The translations under genes were made by a program, and so were the position numbers. Shown here piece by piece: positions 36,154-43,004 of a stretch of 64,000 nucleotides of DNA. The DNA is from Microbacterium sp. zg-B96 (GTDB lineage Bacteria > Actinomycetota > Actinomycetes > Actinomycetales > Microbacteriaceae), in assembly GCF_030246865.1 (NCBI RefSeq), contig NZ_CP126738.1:496001-560000 (forward strand), read 5' to 3'. Each line of letters begins with the position of its first letter. The first letter of the stretch is position 1. The notes under the pieces are model-generated. The model saw nothing but the letters and a program-made list of their open reading frames with translations, was not told the origin of the DNA and searched no databases.

Positions 36154-36936
36154 ATGGGGAAGATGCGACGTCGCCGCAGTCATAGCCAGCCGGACGGGTT
36201 CTGGCGGCAGGAGTATGGCGGGATGCCGTTGTGGGGTCTTGTGGGCGTCGCTGCTCTGGTGATCGCGTTGGGAGGGTGGGTTGCTGTGAACTATCAGCCA
36301 CCGCCCTCCTTGGCGACGAGTGCGCCCCGCCCGTATCCGACGTTCGACTTCGGGCGCGAAGCTGACCAGTTGCCCGCGGTCGCCGCCATCGGTGACTCCT
36401 TCACCGGTGGCTCTGGTATGGATTCCGGGGAGGGCGCGCGCTGGCCGGCCCTCCTCCGCGAGGAGTTCACCATCACCACTTACCACGAAGGCGGCACGGG
36501 CTACGCCCGAACTCGCGAGACTCCCGACGGATCGAGTAACTTCACCACGCGGGTCGATGCCCTCCCCGTCGACACCCGCAACCTCGTCTTCTTTGGATCG
36601 GTGAATGACTCGGGAGCCGGATACCTGGCCGTCCGCGCCGCCGCCCGCACGGCCTTTCAGGCAGCGCAAGACCGCGCCCCAGGTGTGCGAATCCTGGTGA
36701 TCGGCCCAGCCTCGCCCGCATGGCCAGTCACCCCCGACATGTACGAGGCCCGAGATGGCGTCCGCGACGCCGCCGTCGAGATGGGCTTACCGTTTGTGGA
36801 CCCGATCGACTCGGGGTGGTTCTCGGGCCACCCCGAGTTCATCGGCGAAGACGGCACGCACCCCAACGACCTCGGCCACGCATTCCTCAGCGATCGGATC
36901 AGCGCTGCCTTCGCCGAGCACTTCCCGCATCCATAA
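36154..36936 (+). CDS. SGNH/GDSL hydrolase-family protein, membrane anchored
   Basis: A 260-residue protein with an Arg-rich start, one membrane segment (about 25-48) and an extracytoplasmic SGNH domain. The four blocks are visible: AIGDSFTGG (Ser), EGGTGYAR (Gly), GSVNDSG (Asn) and DGTHPND (Asp, His). Such domains act as esterases or O-acyltransferases on cell-wall or EPS glycans. TAGGAT at about 36141 may be its -10. It is intact, unlike the SGNH remnant that follows on the opposite strand. Confidence 0.85.
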   Translation: MGKMRRRRSHSQPDGFWRQEYGGMPLWGLVGVAALVIALGGWVAVNYQPPPSLATSAPRPYPTFDFGREADQLPAVAAIGDSFTGGSGMDSGEGARWPALLREEFTITTYHEGGTGYARTRETPDGSSNFTTRVDALPVDTRNLVFFGSVNDSGAGYLAVRAAARTAFQAAQDRAPGVRILVIGPASPAWPVTPDMYEARDGVRDAAVEMGLPFVDPIDSGWFSGHPEFIGEDGTHPNDLGHAFLSDRISAAFAEHFPHP

Positions 36937-36938
36937 GG

Positions 36939-37165
36939 TCAGCTGAGTTGCCACGGCAGCGCCGCGGAAGGCCCGACCCGCAGGATCTTCGTCGCCACCC
37001 GATGCGACCAATACGCGTGCCCTGCCTCGTTCAGATGAGAGAACGAACCGGACTCGTTGAGCACGTAGGTCGTTCGGTTCTCGGGGGTGATCCATCCCCC
37101 CTTGATCGGGTCGATGAACGCGACGACGTTAGGTGCCGCCATCGCGGCAGCCTCGATTGCGTCAC
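36939..37165 (-). pseudogene. 5'-truncated SGNH-like gene remnant
   Basis: On the minus strand, about 70 residues ending at 36939 read NRDAIEAAAMAAPNVVAFIDPIKGGW, then SFSHLNEAGHAYWSHRVA. SHLNEAGHAYW matches the last SGNH block (DxxHxxxxGH), but the GDS, Gly and Asn blocks are missing. Similarity ends near 37165, where an opposite-strand DUF222 fragment begins, so the 5' part was lost by a rearrangement. The adjacent intact SGNH gene at 36154 is probably a relative. Confidence 0.55.
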
Positions 37166-37168
37166 GAT

Positions 37169-37724
37169 TGGCTCGGGTCCGAGGCGGCTCGGCTCGTGCA
37201 GGTCGGCGAAGCCACCGCACCGCGGCTGCTGGTCACGGGTGAACACGCCCCGGCGCGGCATCCGCATGTCGCAACTGCAGTGGAGGCGGGCGCCATCGGC
37301 ACGGCCGCCGCAGCGGCGATCATCAGCATGCTCAACAAGGTGGTGCTGCCGGCCGGGCGTGACCAGACGGATGCCGTGGAGCAGATCCTGGTGGAGCAGG
37401 CGCCCGGGTTGACCCTCGACCAGCTCGCGAAGATCATCGCTCGTGCCGAGGCCTGGCTCGACCCCGACGGTGTGGCGCCTCGGGAGGAGGATGGACTCAC
37501 CCAGCCGATCTCCATCAGCACCGCACGGCGCATGGCCGCCGGCAGGGCGTGATCCCTTGTGTGCTCGGTTGGCAGAGCGAGATTCTCGACTGGGTCGCAA
37601 GAAGCGGCTGTTCGCCAAGGCTCAGAAGCTGGCGCTCATCGAACGCGACGGCAGCTGCGCCGACGTCTGGTTCATCCCGCCGCGCTGGGTCGATCCGGAT
37701 CGCACGCCCCGCCGCGGGGCGTGA
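37169..37724 (+). pseudogene. Decayed 13E12/DUF222 HNH endonuclease gene
   Basis: Three frames carry pieces of one 13E12-family gene. 37169-37550: SEAARLVQVGEATAPRLLV through LTLDQLAKIIARAEAWLDPDGVAPREE, part of DUF222. About 37549-37595: GVIPCVLGWQSEILDW. About 37595-37724: LGRKKRLFAKAQKLALIERDGSCA, the start of the HNH region, ending before the catalytic His-Asn-His. The N-terminus, a large middle part and the nuclease core are missing. Intact homologs are mobile-intron-like and abundant in Microbacteriaceae. Confidence 0.7.
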
Positions 37725-37766
37725 AAGCGGTTCGATTTCGTCCCGGCCTGACCGGCCCCGTTACGC

Positions 37767-37807
37767 AAACAGCGATCGCCCCCGCTGGGGGAGCGATCGC
37801 TGTTTTT
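37767..37807. terminator. Strong bidirectional intrinsic terminator
   Basis: The stem AAACAGCGATCGC pairs with GCGATCGCTGTTT (13 bp) and continues with CCC/GGG near the loop. TTTTT follows on the plus strand and TTTGCG on the minus strand. It ends CsbD-cassette transcription on the minus strand and insulates it from the HNH remnant. Confidence 0.85.
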
Positions 37808-37815
37808 GCTGAAGG

Positions 37816-37992
37816 CTACTTGTCGGTGAAGGCGTCCTTGACGTCGTCGACTGCCTTCTTGCCTTGGGCCTTCGCCTGGTCGACGTGGCCTTCGGTTTCC
37901 AGCGACTTGTCGCCGGTCGCCTTGCCTGTGCCTTCCTTGGCTTTGCCTTTCAGGTTTTCGGCTTCGTGCTTGATGTCATCTCCGAGTGCCAT
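37816..37992 (-). CDS. CsbD-family stress protein
   Basis: A 58-residue hydrophilic protein: MALGDDIKHEAENLKGKAKE, then GTGKATGDKSLETEGHVDQAKAQ. The pattern GKAKEGTGKATGD is the CsbD signature. CsbD proteins are induced in general stress or stationary phase in many bacteria, but their mechanism is unknown. It is 31 bp downstream of the PRC-barrel gene in the same direction and ends next to a strong terminator. Confidence 0.9.
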   Translation of the reverse strand: MALGDDIKHEAENLKGKAKEGTGKATGDKSLETEGHVDQAKAQGKKAVDDVKDAFTDK

Positions 37993-38023
37993 GGGCTCTC
38001 CTCTCGTTGGGGTTGTCACCGCA

Positions 38024-38596
38024 TCAGCGGTCGGTCGGGTTGGTGTTCTCCTCGGGCGCGGATGCCTCTTCGGCCTCGCCGACCCACTCGACACGCACTT
38101 CCTCGCGCGTCACCGGGACGGTCACCGTCGCCTCTTCGGTCACCACGTACTTGCGCAGCCGCATGGTGCCGGTCTGCGCGGACTGCGCCGTCTGCGGGGA
38201 CTGCGTGCCGGCATCCTGCGCGTGTGGTTGCGTCGCGTCGGGATCGTCGTTCTCGCCACCATCGCGGACGTCGTCGCGGCGCGGTTCATGGTCGGCGTAG
38301 TAGGCGTATAGCTCGTCTTCCTGCGACCGGCTGAGCTCGCCGTCGGAATCGAAGCGGGGAGCGTCCTTCACGGCGTCCTTCGTGAACGGCACCCGCAGGT
38401 TGCCCTCCACTTCGTCCGCCTGATCCAGCGGCACGAAGGTCTCGGACGTGCCGAACAGGCCGGTCTTCACGGTCACCCAGTTGGGCCGCCCGGTGCGAGG
38501 CTCGACGAAGACCTGCCCGACAGAGCCGACCTTCTTGCCCTCCACGTCCACGACGTGGCGTCCGACGAGGCTTGCGATGTTGTGTGCGCTGATCAT
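38024..38596 (-). CDS. PRC-barrel and DUF2382 domain protein
   Basis: A 190-residue protein. The PRC-barrel (about 1-80) reads IASLVGRHVVDVEGKKVGSVGQVFVEPRTGRPNWVTVKTG. A Gln/Asp-rich spacer with AHAQDAGTQSPQTAQ-like composition leads to a DUF2382 piece (LRKYVVTEEATVTVPVTREEVRVEW) near the C-terminus. This combination is common in stress-related proteins of actinobacteria and cyanobacteria. It is the middle gene of the three-gene cassette, which also includes CsbD. Confidence 0.85.
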   Translation of the reverse strand: MISAHNIASLVGRHVVDVEGKKVGSVGQVFVEPRTGRPNWVTVKTGLFGTSETFVPLDQADEVEGNLRVPFTKDAVKDAPRFDSDGELSRSQEDELYAYYADHEPRRDDVRDGGENDDPDATQPHAQDAGTQSPQTAQSAQTGTMRLRKYVVTEEATVTVPVTREEVRVEWVGEAEEASAPEENTNPTDR

Positions 38597-38609
38597 GTGA
38601 CGTCTTCTC

Positions 38610-39266
38610 CTATCGGCCGAGACCGACCCGGTCGACCCGGCGGTGGTAGCGCATGCCAGCCGCTCCGCCCAGGAGCGCACCGACCAGCGTCACGACGGCG
38701 ACCCCGAGAGCGGTGAGGATGCCGGTGAGCGTTGCCGTTTCGGGTGTCACCGGGATGGCGGGAAGGCCCGGCAGGTTGCCCAGAATGTTCCACTGGCTCC
38801 CGGCGATCGCGGTGATGATGGCGACGATGATCGCGATGACCACGGCCCAGATCCACACGGCCAGGCCCTGCTTCAGCCCGCTGAACCGTGCCATCCGCCC
38901 GGCGACGTAGCCGCCGGCGAAATACGCGATCAGCAGCACCAAGCCGAGGACGATCGCACCCACCACGCCGACGGTCTCGGTGTTATCGGTGGCGGCATCC
39001 ACGGCGTCATCGACGGTGGTGCCCGATCCGAACCCGCTGACGGCCGCGCCGACGGCCGCCACCAATGCGGTGAGGAGAACGGTGGCCCCCATGGCGGTCA
39101 GCCAGCCGAAGAACGCGGCGCCGAACTTGAAGCCGCCGAAGCGCTCCTTCTCGCGCTCGTGCACATCGCGCTGCAGTGTGTGCTGGGACTCCACCGGCAC
39201 GGCGGCGCTAGTGGAGTTCTGGTCGTACACCGGGGATCCCGGCTCTCTGGGGTCAGCGGAGCTCAT
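38610..39266 (-). CDS. Multi-pass membrane protein of the stress cassette
   Basis: A 218-residue protein with a 45-residue polar N-terminus (including [13 protein letters not shown]) and four or five membrane helices, one containing [22 protein letters not shown]. Similar glycine-rich G-G-Y-V-A-G-R-[ML]-A-R helices occur in small unknown-function membrane proteins of actinobacteria next to PRC-barrel genes. It is the promoter-proximal gene of the cassette, 13 bp upstream of the PRC-barrel gene. Function is unknown; membrane protection under stress is a guess. Confidence 0.7.
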   Translation of the reverse strand: MSSADPREPGSPVYDQNSTSAAVPVESQHTLQRDVHEREKERFGGFKFGAAFFGWLTAMGATVLLTALVAAVGAAVSGFGSGTTVDDAVDAATDNTETVGVVGAIVLGLVLLIAYFAGGYVAGRMARFSGLKQGLAVWIWAVVIAIIVAIITAIAGSQWNILGNLPGLPAIPVTPETATLTGILTALGVAVVTLVGALLGGAAGMRYHRRVDRVGLGR

Positions 39267-39376
39267 GCGTCGACGCTAACCCGCGGTGCAGCGCGCACCC
39301 AGGGGATTGCCAGGGGCGAACCGGAGGCGTAACCTCACGCGGATCTCGCGCCCGCCGGCATCCGATGGCCTCGATC

Positions 39377-39404
39377 TTCGACCGAAGGGGTGGCGTGCTA
39401 AACT
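39377..39404 (+). promoter_or_regulatory. Putative promoter of rplM-rpsI
   Basis: TTCGAC at 39377-39382 and TAAACT at 39399-39404 are 16 bp apart, 141 bp upstream of the rplM start. The following leader (about 130 nt) contains several short GC-rich stems but no L13-type leader was recognised. Assigned by sequence only. Confidence 0.4.
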
Positions 39405-39544
39405 ACCTCTTTGGTGCCTGCTGCCTGCTGGTGGGTACCGCGAACGTGAGCCCTCCACTGGCGTGTTCGACCCGCATCGGGATCGAACCACCCCGGAGTG
39501 GGATTCACGAACTCCTCCGTTCGACACAAGAAAGCAGCACTATC

Positions 39545-39991
39545 GTGACGCGCACTTACACCCCCAAGGCTGGCGAAATCCAGCGCGAGTGGCTGGTCAT
39601 CGACGCAACCGACGTCGTCCTCGGCCGCCTCGCATCGCACGCTGCCGCGCTTCTGCGTGGCAAGCACAAGCCCACCTTCGTCAACCACATGGACTCCGGT
39701 GACTTCGTCATCATCGTCAACGCCGACAAGGTCGCGCTGACGGGTCAGAAGCTCCAGAAGAAGCGGGCCTACCGCCACTCCGGCTACCCGGGCGGCCTCA
39801 AGTCCGTCGCGTACGAGGAGCTGCTCGAGAAGAACCCCGAGCGCGCCGTCGAGAAGGCCGTGCGCGGCATGCTGCCCAAGAACAGCATCGGTCGCCAGCA
39901 GCTGTCGAAGCTGAAGGTCTACCGCGGTGCCGAGCACCCGCACTCGGCACAGCAGCCCAAGACGTACACCCTCGACCAGGTCGCCCAGTAA
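39545..39991 (+). CDS. rplM: 50S ribosomal protein L13
   Basis: A 148-residue L13 starting with GTG ([20 protein letters not shown]). The core contains [32 protein letters not shown] and AVRGMLPKN, all diagnostic. L13 is an early-assembly large-subunit protein. An in-frame ATG at 39365 would add 60 residues not found in L13, so GTG at 39545 is preferred. rpsI follows after 28 bp, the universal pairing. Confidence 0.97.
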   Translation: MTRTYTPKAGEIQREWLVIDATDVVLGRLASHAAALLRGKHKPTFVNHMDSGDFVIIVNADKVALTGQKLQKKRAYRHSGYPGGLKSVAYEELLEKNPERAVEKAVRGMLPKNSIGRQQLSKLKVYRGAEHPHSAQQPKTYTLDQVAQ

Positions 39992-40019
39992 GCGCCCCCT
40001 CAGATTTAAGGACAAACTG

Positions 40020-40499
40020 ATGGCGAACATCGAAGAGACCCCGCAGAACTACTCCACCGAGACGCCCGCTGACGAGGCCACCCAGGCCACCGTCGAGCGC
40101 CCCGTGCTCTCCGTTCCCGGTGCGGCCGTCGGCCGCCGCAAGCAGGCCATCGCCCGCGTGCGCCTGGTTCCGGGTTCCGGCACCATCACGGTCAACGGCC
40201 GTACGCTCGAGGACTACTTCCCCAACAAGCTGCACCAGCAGCTGATCAACGACCCGTTCACGGTGCTCAACCTGGCCGGTGGCTACGACGTGATCGCCCG
40301 CATCTCCGGTGGTGGCCCCTCGGGCCAGGCCGGCGCGCTGCGTCTCGGCATCGCTCGCTCGCTCAACCAGATCGACGAAGAGAACAACCGCCCGACCCTG
40401 AAGAAGGCCGGCTTCCTCTCGCGCGACGCTCGCGTCAAGGAGCGCAAGAAGGCTGGTCTCAAGAAGGCCCGCAAGGCGCCTCAGTACTCGAAGCGCTGA
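40020..40499 (+). CDS. rpsI: 30S ribosomal protein S9
   Basis: A 159-residue S9. The conserved domain starts near residue 36 ([19 protein letters not shown]) and ends RKAPQYSKR, the C-terminal tail that reaches the P-site tRNA. The first 35 residues ([19 protein letters not shown]) form an acidic extension common in actinobacterial S9. ATTTAAGGAC precedes the ATG. glmM begins 11 bp downstream. Confidence 0.97.
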   Translation: MANIEETPQNYSTETPADEATQATVERPVLSVPGAAVGRRKQAIARVRLVPGSGTITVNGRTLEDYFPNKLHQQLINDPFTVLNLAGGYDVIARISGGGPSGQAGALRLGIARSLNQIDEENNRPTLKKAGFLSRDARVKERKKAGLKKARKAPQYSKR

Positions 40500-40510
40500 T
40501 CCGACCGCAC

Positions 40511-41875
40511 ATGGCGCTGTTCGGTACGGACGGTGTGCGGGGGCTGGCCAACGGCCCCCTCACCGCCGACCTCGCGCTCTCCCTGGCCCAGGCGACTGCC
40601 GTCGTCCTGGGCCAGGGGCGTATCGCCGAGGCTCGGCGCAGGGCCGGCAAGCGGCTCACCGCCGTCGTCGCGCGCGACCCTCGGATGTCGGGGGAGTTCC
40701 TCTCGGCCGCGGTGTCGGCAGGTCTCGCCTCGTCGGGCGTGGATGTGCTGGATGCCGGTGTGCTGCCGACCCCGGCGGCGGCGTTCCTCGTTGCCGACCG
40801 CGACGCCGACTTCGGCGTGATGGTCTCGGCCTCGCACAACCCCGCACCCGACAACGGCATCAAGATCTTCGCCCGGGGCGGCTCGAAGCTGCCCGATGAC
40901 GTCGAGGCGCGCATCGAAGAGGCGATGTCCGGCCCCAAGCTGCAGCCCACCGGCGGCGCTGTCGGTCGCATTCGCCGGTTCGCCGACGCCGAAGACCGCT
41001 ACGTCGTGCATCTGCTCGGCTCGCTGCCGTATCGCCTGGATGGTCTGCACGTGGTGCTGGACTGCGCCCATGGCGCGGCATCCGGAGTCTCACCCGAAAC
41101 GTTCCGGGATGCCGGCGCCCGCGTCACGGTCATCGGCGCCGACCCCGACGGCATGAACATCAACGACGGCGTCGGCTCCACTCACCTCGACGTGCTCGCC
41201 GGTGAAGTGGTACGTGTCGGTGCCGACGTCGGCATCGCGCACGATGGCGACGCCGATCGCTGCCTCGCCGTGGACGCCGCCGGCAACATCATCGACGGCG
41301 ACCAGATCATGGCGATCCTCGCGCTGTCGATGAAGCGACGCGGCCGTCTCAAGCACGACACCCTCGTGGCGACCGTCATGAGCAACCTCGGTCTGCACCG
41401 TGCGATGACCGAAAACGGCATCCACGTCGAGCAGACCGGTGTCGGCGACCGCTATGTGCTGGAGCGCATGGCCGCCGGCGGGTTCTCGCTCGGCGGCGAG
41501 CAATCCGGCCACGTCATCATGAGCGAGTTCGCCACCACCGGTGACGGACTGCTCACGGGCTTGCACCTGTGCGCCGAGATGGCACGCACCGGCCGGACGC
41601 TGGCCGAGCTGGCCTCCGTCATGACCGTGTACCCGCAGGTGCTGATCAACGTCACCGGCGTCGACCGCACTCGGGTGAACGACGACGCGACCGTGCAGGA
41701 GGCCCTCGCCGCCGCGACCGCGTCGCTCGGACTGTCGGGACGGGTGCTGCTGCGCGCGTCGGGAACCGAACAGCTCGTGCGCGTGATGGTCGAAGCCGAG
41801 ACCGCGGATACCGCGTCGGCGGTCGCCGCAGACCTCGCCGCCGTGGTGCAGAAACGGCTCGCGCTGCGCGTCTGA
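40511..41875 (+). CDS. glmM: Phosphoglucosamine mutase
   Basis: A 454-residue alpha-D-phosphohexomutase. N-terminal FGTDGVRG, the active-site serine loop [13 protein letters not shown] (Ser108), the metal-binding DGDADRC and the sugar-binding GEQSGH are all present. It interconverts glucosamine-6-phosphate and glucosamine-1-phosphate for UDP-GlcNAc, needed by peptidoglycan and the EPS. It lies 11 bp after rpsI, the standard actinobacterial order rplM-rpsI-glmM. Confidence 0.97.
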   Translation: MALFGTDGVRGLANGPLTADLALSLAQATAVVLGQGRIAEARRRAGKRLTAVVARDPRMSGEFLSAAVSAGLASSGVDVLDAGVLPTPAAAFLVADRDADFGVMVSASHNPAPDNGIKIFARGGSKLPDDVEARIEEAMSGPKLQPTGGAVGRIRRFADAEDRYVVHLLGSLPYRLDGLHVVLDCAHGAASGVSPETFRDAGARVTVIGADPDGMNINDGVGSTHLDVLAGEVVRVGADVGIAHDGDADRCLAVDAAGNIIDGDQIMAILALSMKRRGRLKHDTLVATVMSNLGLHRAMTENGIHVEQTGVGDRYVLERMAAGGFSLGGEQSGHVIMSEFATTGDGLLTGLHLCAEMARTGRTLAELASVMTVYPQVLINVTGVDRTRVNDDATVQEALAAATASLGLSGRVLLRASGTEQLVRVMVEAETADTASAVAADLAAVVQKRLALRV

Positions 41876-42060
41876 CCGGCCAATTACGCCAATCGTTCTG
41901 GATGCGGTACAACTGTCCTAACACGGCTTCGGAACCGCGCTGATCGGGCAATCCCCCCACGCTCGATCTCGCTACCCCGCGCCGTCAGGCATCCGCGCTC
42001 GTGCACAAGCGCCGGAGCCGCGAGAGGGCCGCGCCGCTGGGGGCCGGCTCTCTCCGCTCC

Positions 42061-42114
42061 CGAGTGAGTATTCGTGCTCCCGAGTGAGTATTCGTGCTCC
42101 CGAGTGAGTATTCG
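42061..42114. repeat. 14-bp repeat array A, three direct copies, 20-bp period
   Basis: CGAGTGAGTATTCG occurs at 42061-42074, 42081-42094 and 42101-42114, with identical TGCTCC between copies, giving an exact 20-bp period. It lies 20 bp beyond the 3' end of the membrane-protein gene (42135). The same word forms the larger array at 45709-45828 on the other side of the two-gene unit. No gene is seen between glmM and this array. Confidence 0.95.
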
Positions 42115-42134
42115 CGCGGCATCCGCCCGCCGGC

Positions 42135-43004
42135 TCAGGCCACGGCCCCGACACGCGTCCGCGCAGCCCGCGCGCGGCGCAGTCGCACTTGGCACCACGC
42201 CGTGAGCCCGCCGTATGCCAGCAGCGCGCACACGATCAGCGCGACGAACAGCGGCGCGGCGGGCCGCTCGCTCAGCAGATCCTCCCGGCGCACGATGAGC
42301 GACAGCCCGATCGCCACCAGGCTCAGCAGCTGCGCCTGGAAGAGCACGCGGAACGCGCTCCACCGCGAATCCCACAGCATCGCCGCGTTCACGACCCCGG
42401 TGAGCGTCAGCACCGCCCCAGTGACCCGCGCGGTGAGCGGGGTCAGCTGCCACGCCCACACTTCCACCGCCGCGGCCGGCGCGATGAACGCGAACAGCCC
42501 CACGCACAGCGCACCGGCACCGATCACCGCCAGCGCGATGCGCGCCGCGCGGGGGATGGTCACATCCGCCGGTTCCGGCACGTGCGGATCCTCCCGCCGC
42601 TGCACGACTGCCAGCACCGCGACGATGACCGGTGTCGTGGCGTAGAGCACCAGCCAGGTGTAGAACGACAGGTTCTGCGAGAACCGGTCCAGGTGCAGCA
42701 GCGTCGCGATCAGCAGGAGACCTGCGAACACGACCACCGCCGGGAACCCGCGCGACACCCGGTGCCACCGTCTCGTGGTCGCGACGCGGAGGAAGAACCA
42801 CACCCCGCCGACGTATGCCGATGCGAGCAGATACGCCGTCAGCGGGGGATCGATCGGCCAGGCGAACAGCTCGCCGGTGCGGGTCGGGAACACATAGAGC
42901 AGGAACGCCGCGATGACGAGGAACGGGATGATGACCACGGCCACCCACCGGGTCGTCGCGAACACCCGGTCGGACGTGGGGCGAAGAGAGTCACGGCCGG
43001 ACAC
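42135..43004 (-). CDS. Polytopic membrane protein paired with the STAND-type ATPase
   Basis: A 289-residue protein with eight or nine hydrophobic helices and short loops, ending in a basic tail (RRARAARTRVG). No family is recognised; it has no transporter motif. It starts with GTG at 43004 and its first 14 bp overlap the 3' end of the DUF4062/STAND gene, suggesting translational coupling and joint function. Acidic and aromatic residues cluster in the N-terminal loops (TGELFAWPIDPP). It could be a membrane effector or channel activated by the ATPase; that is speculation from layout. Confidence 0.75.
   Translation of the reverse strand: MSGRDSLRPTSDRVFATTRWVAVVIIPFLVIAAFLLYVFPTRTGELFAWPIDPPLTAYLLASAYVGGVWFFLRVATTRRWHRVSRGFPAVVVFAGLLLIATLLHLDRFSQNLSFYTWLVLYATTPVIVAVLAVVQRREDPHVPEPADVTIPRAARIALAVIGAGALCVGLFAFIAPAAAVEVWAWQLTPLTARVTGAVLTLTGVVNAAMLWDSRWSAFRVLFQAQLLSLVAIGLSLIVRREDLLSERPAAPLFVALIVCALLAYGGLTAWCQVRLRRARAARTRVGAVA

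Noticed and set aside
37549..38311. Plus-strand frames over 37.6-38.3 kb as genes
   Set aside because: Apart from the HNH remnant they oppose the CsbD and PRC-barrel genes and have no family features.
39297..39544. L13-type autoregulatory leader or riboswitch before rplM
   Set aside because: No recognisable conserved structure could be drawn; only a promoter-like pair was seen.
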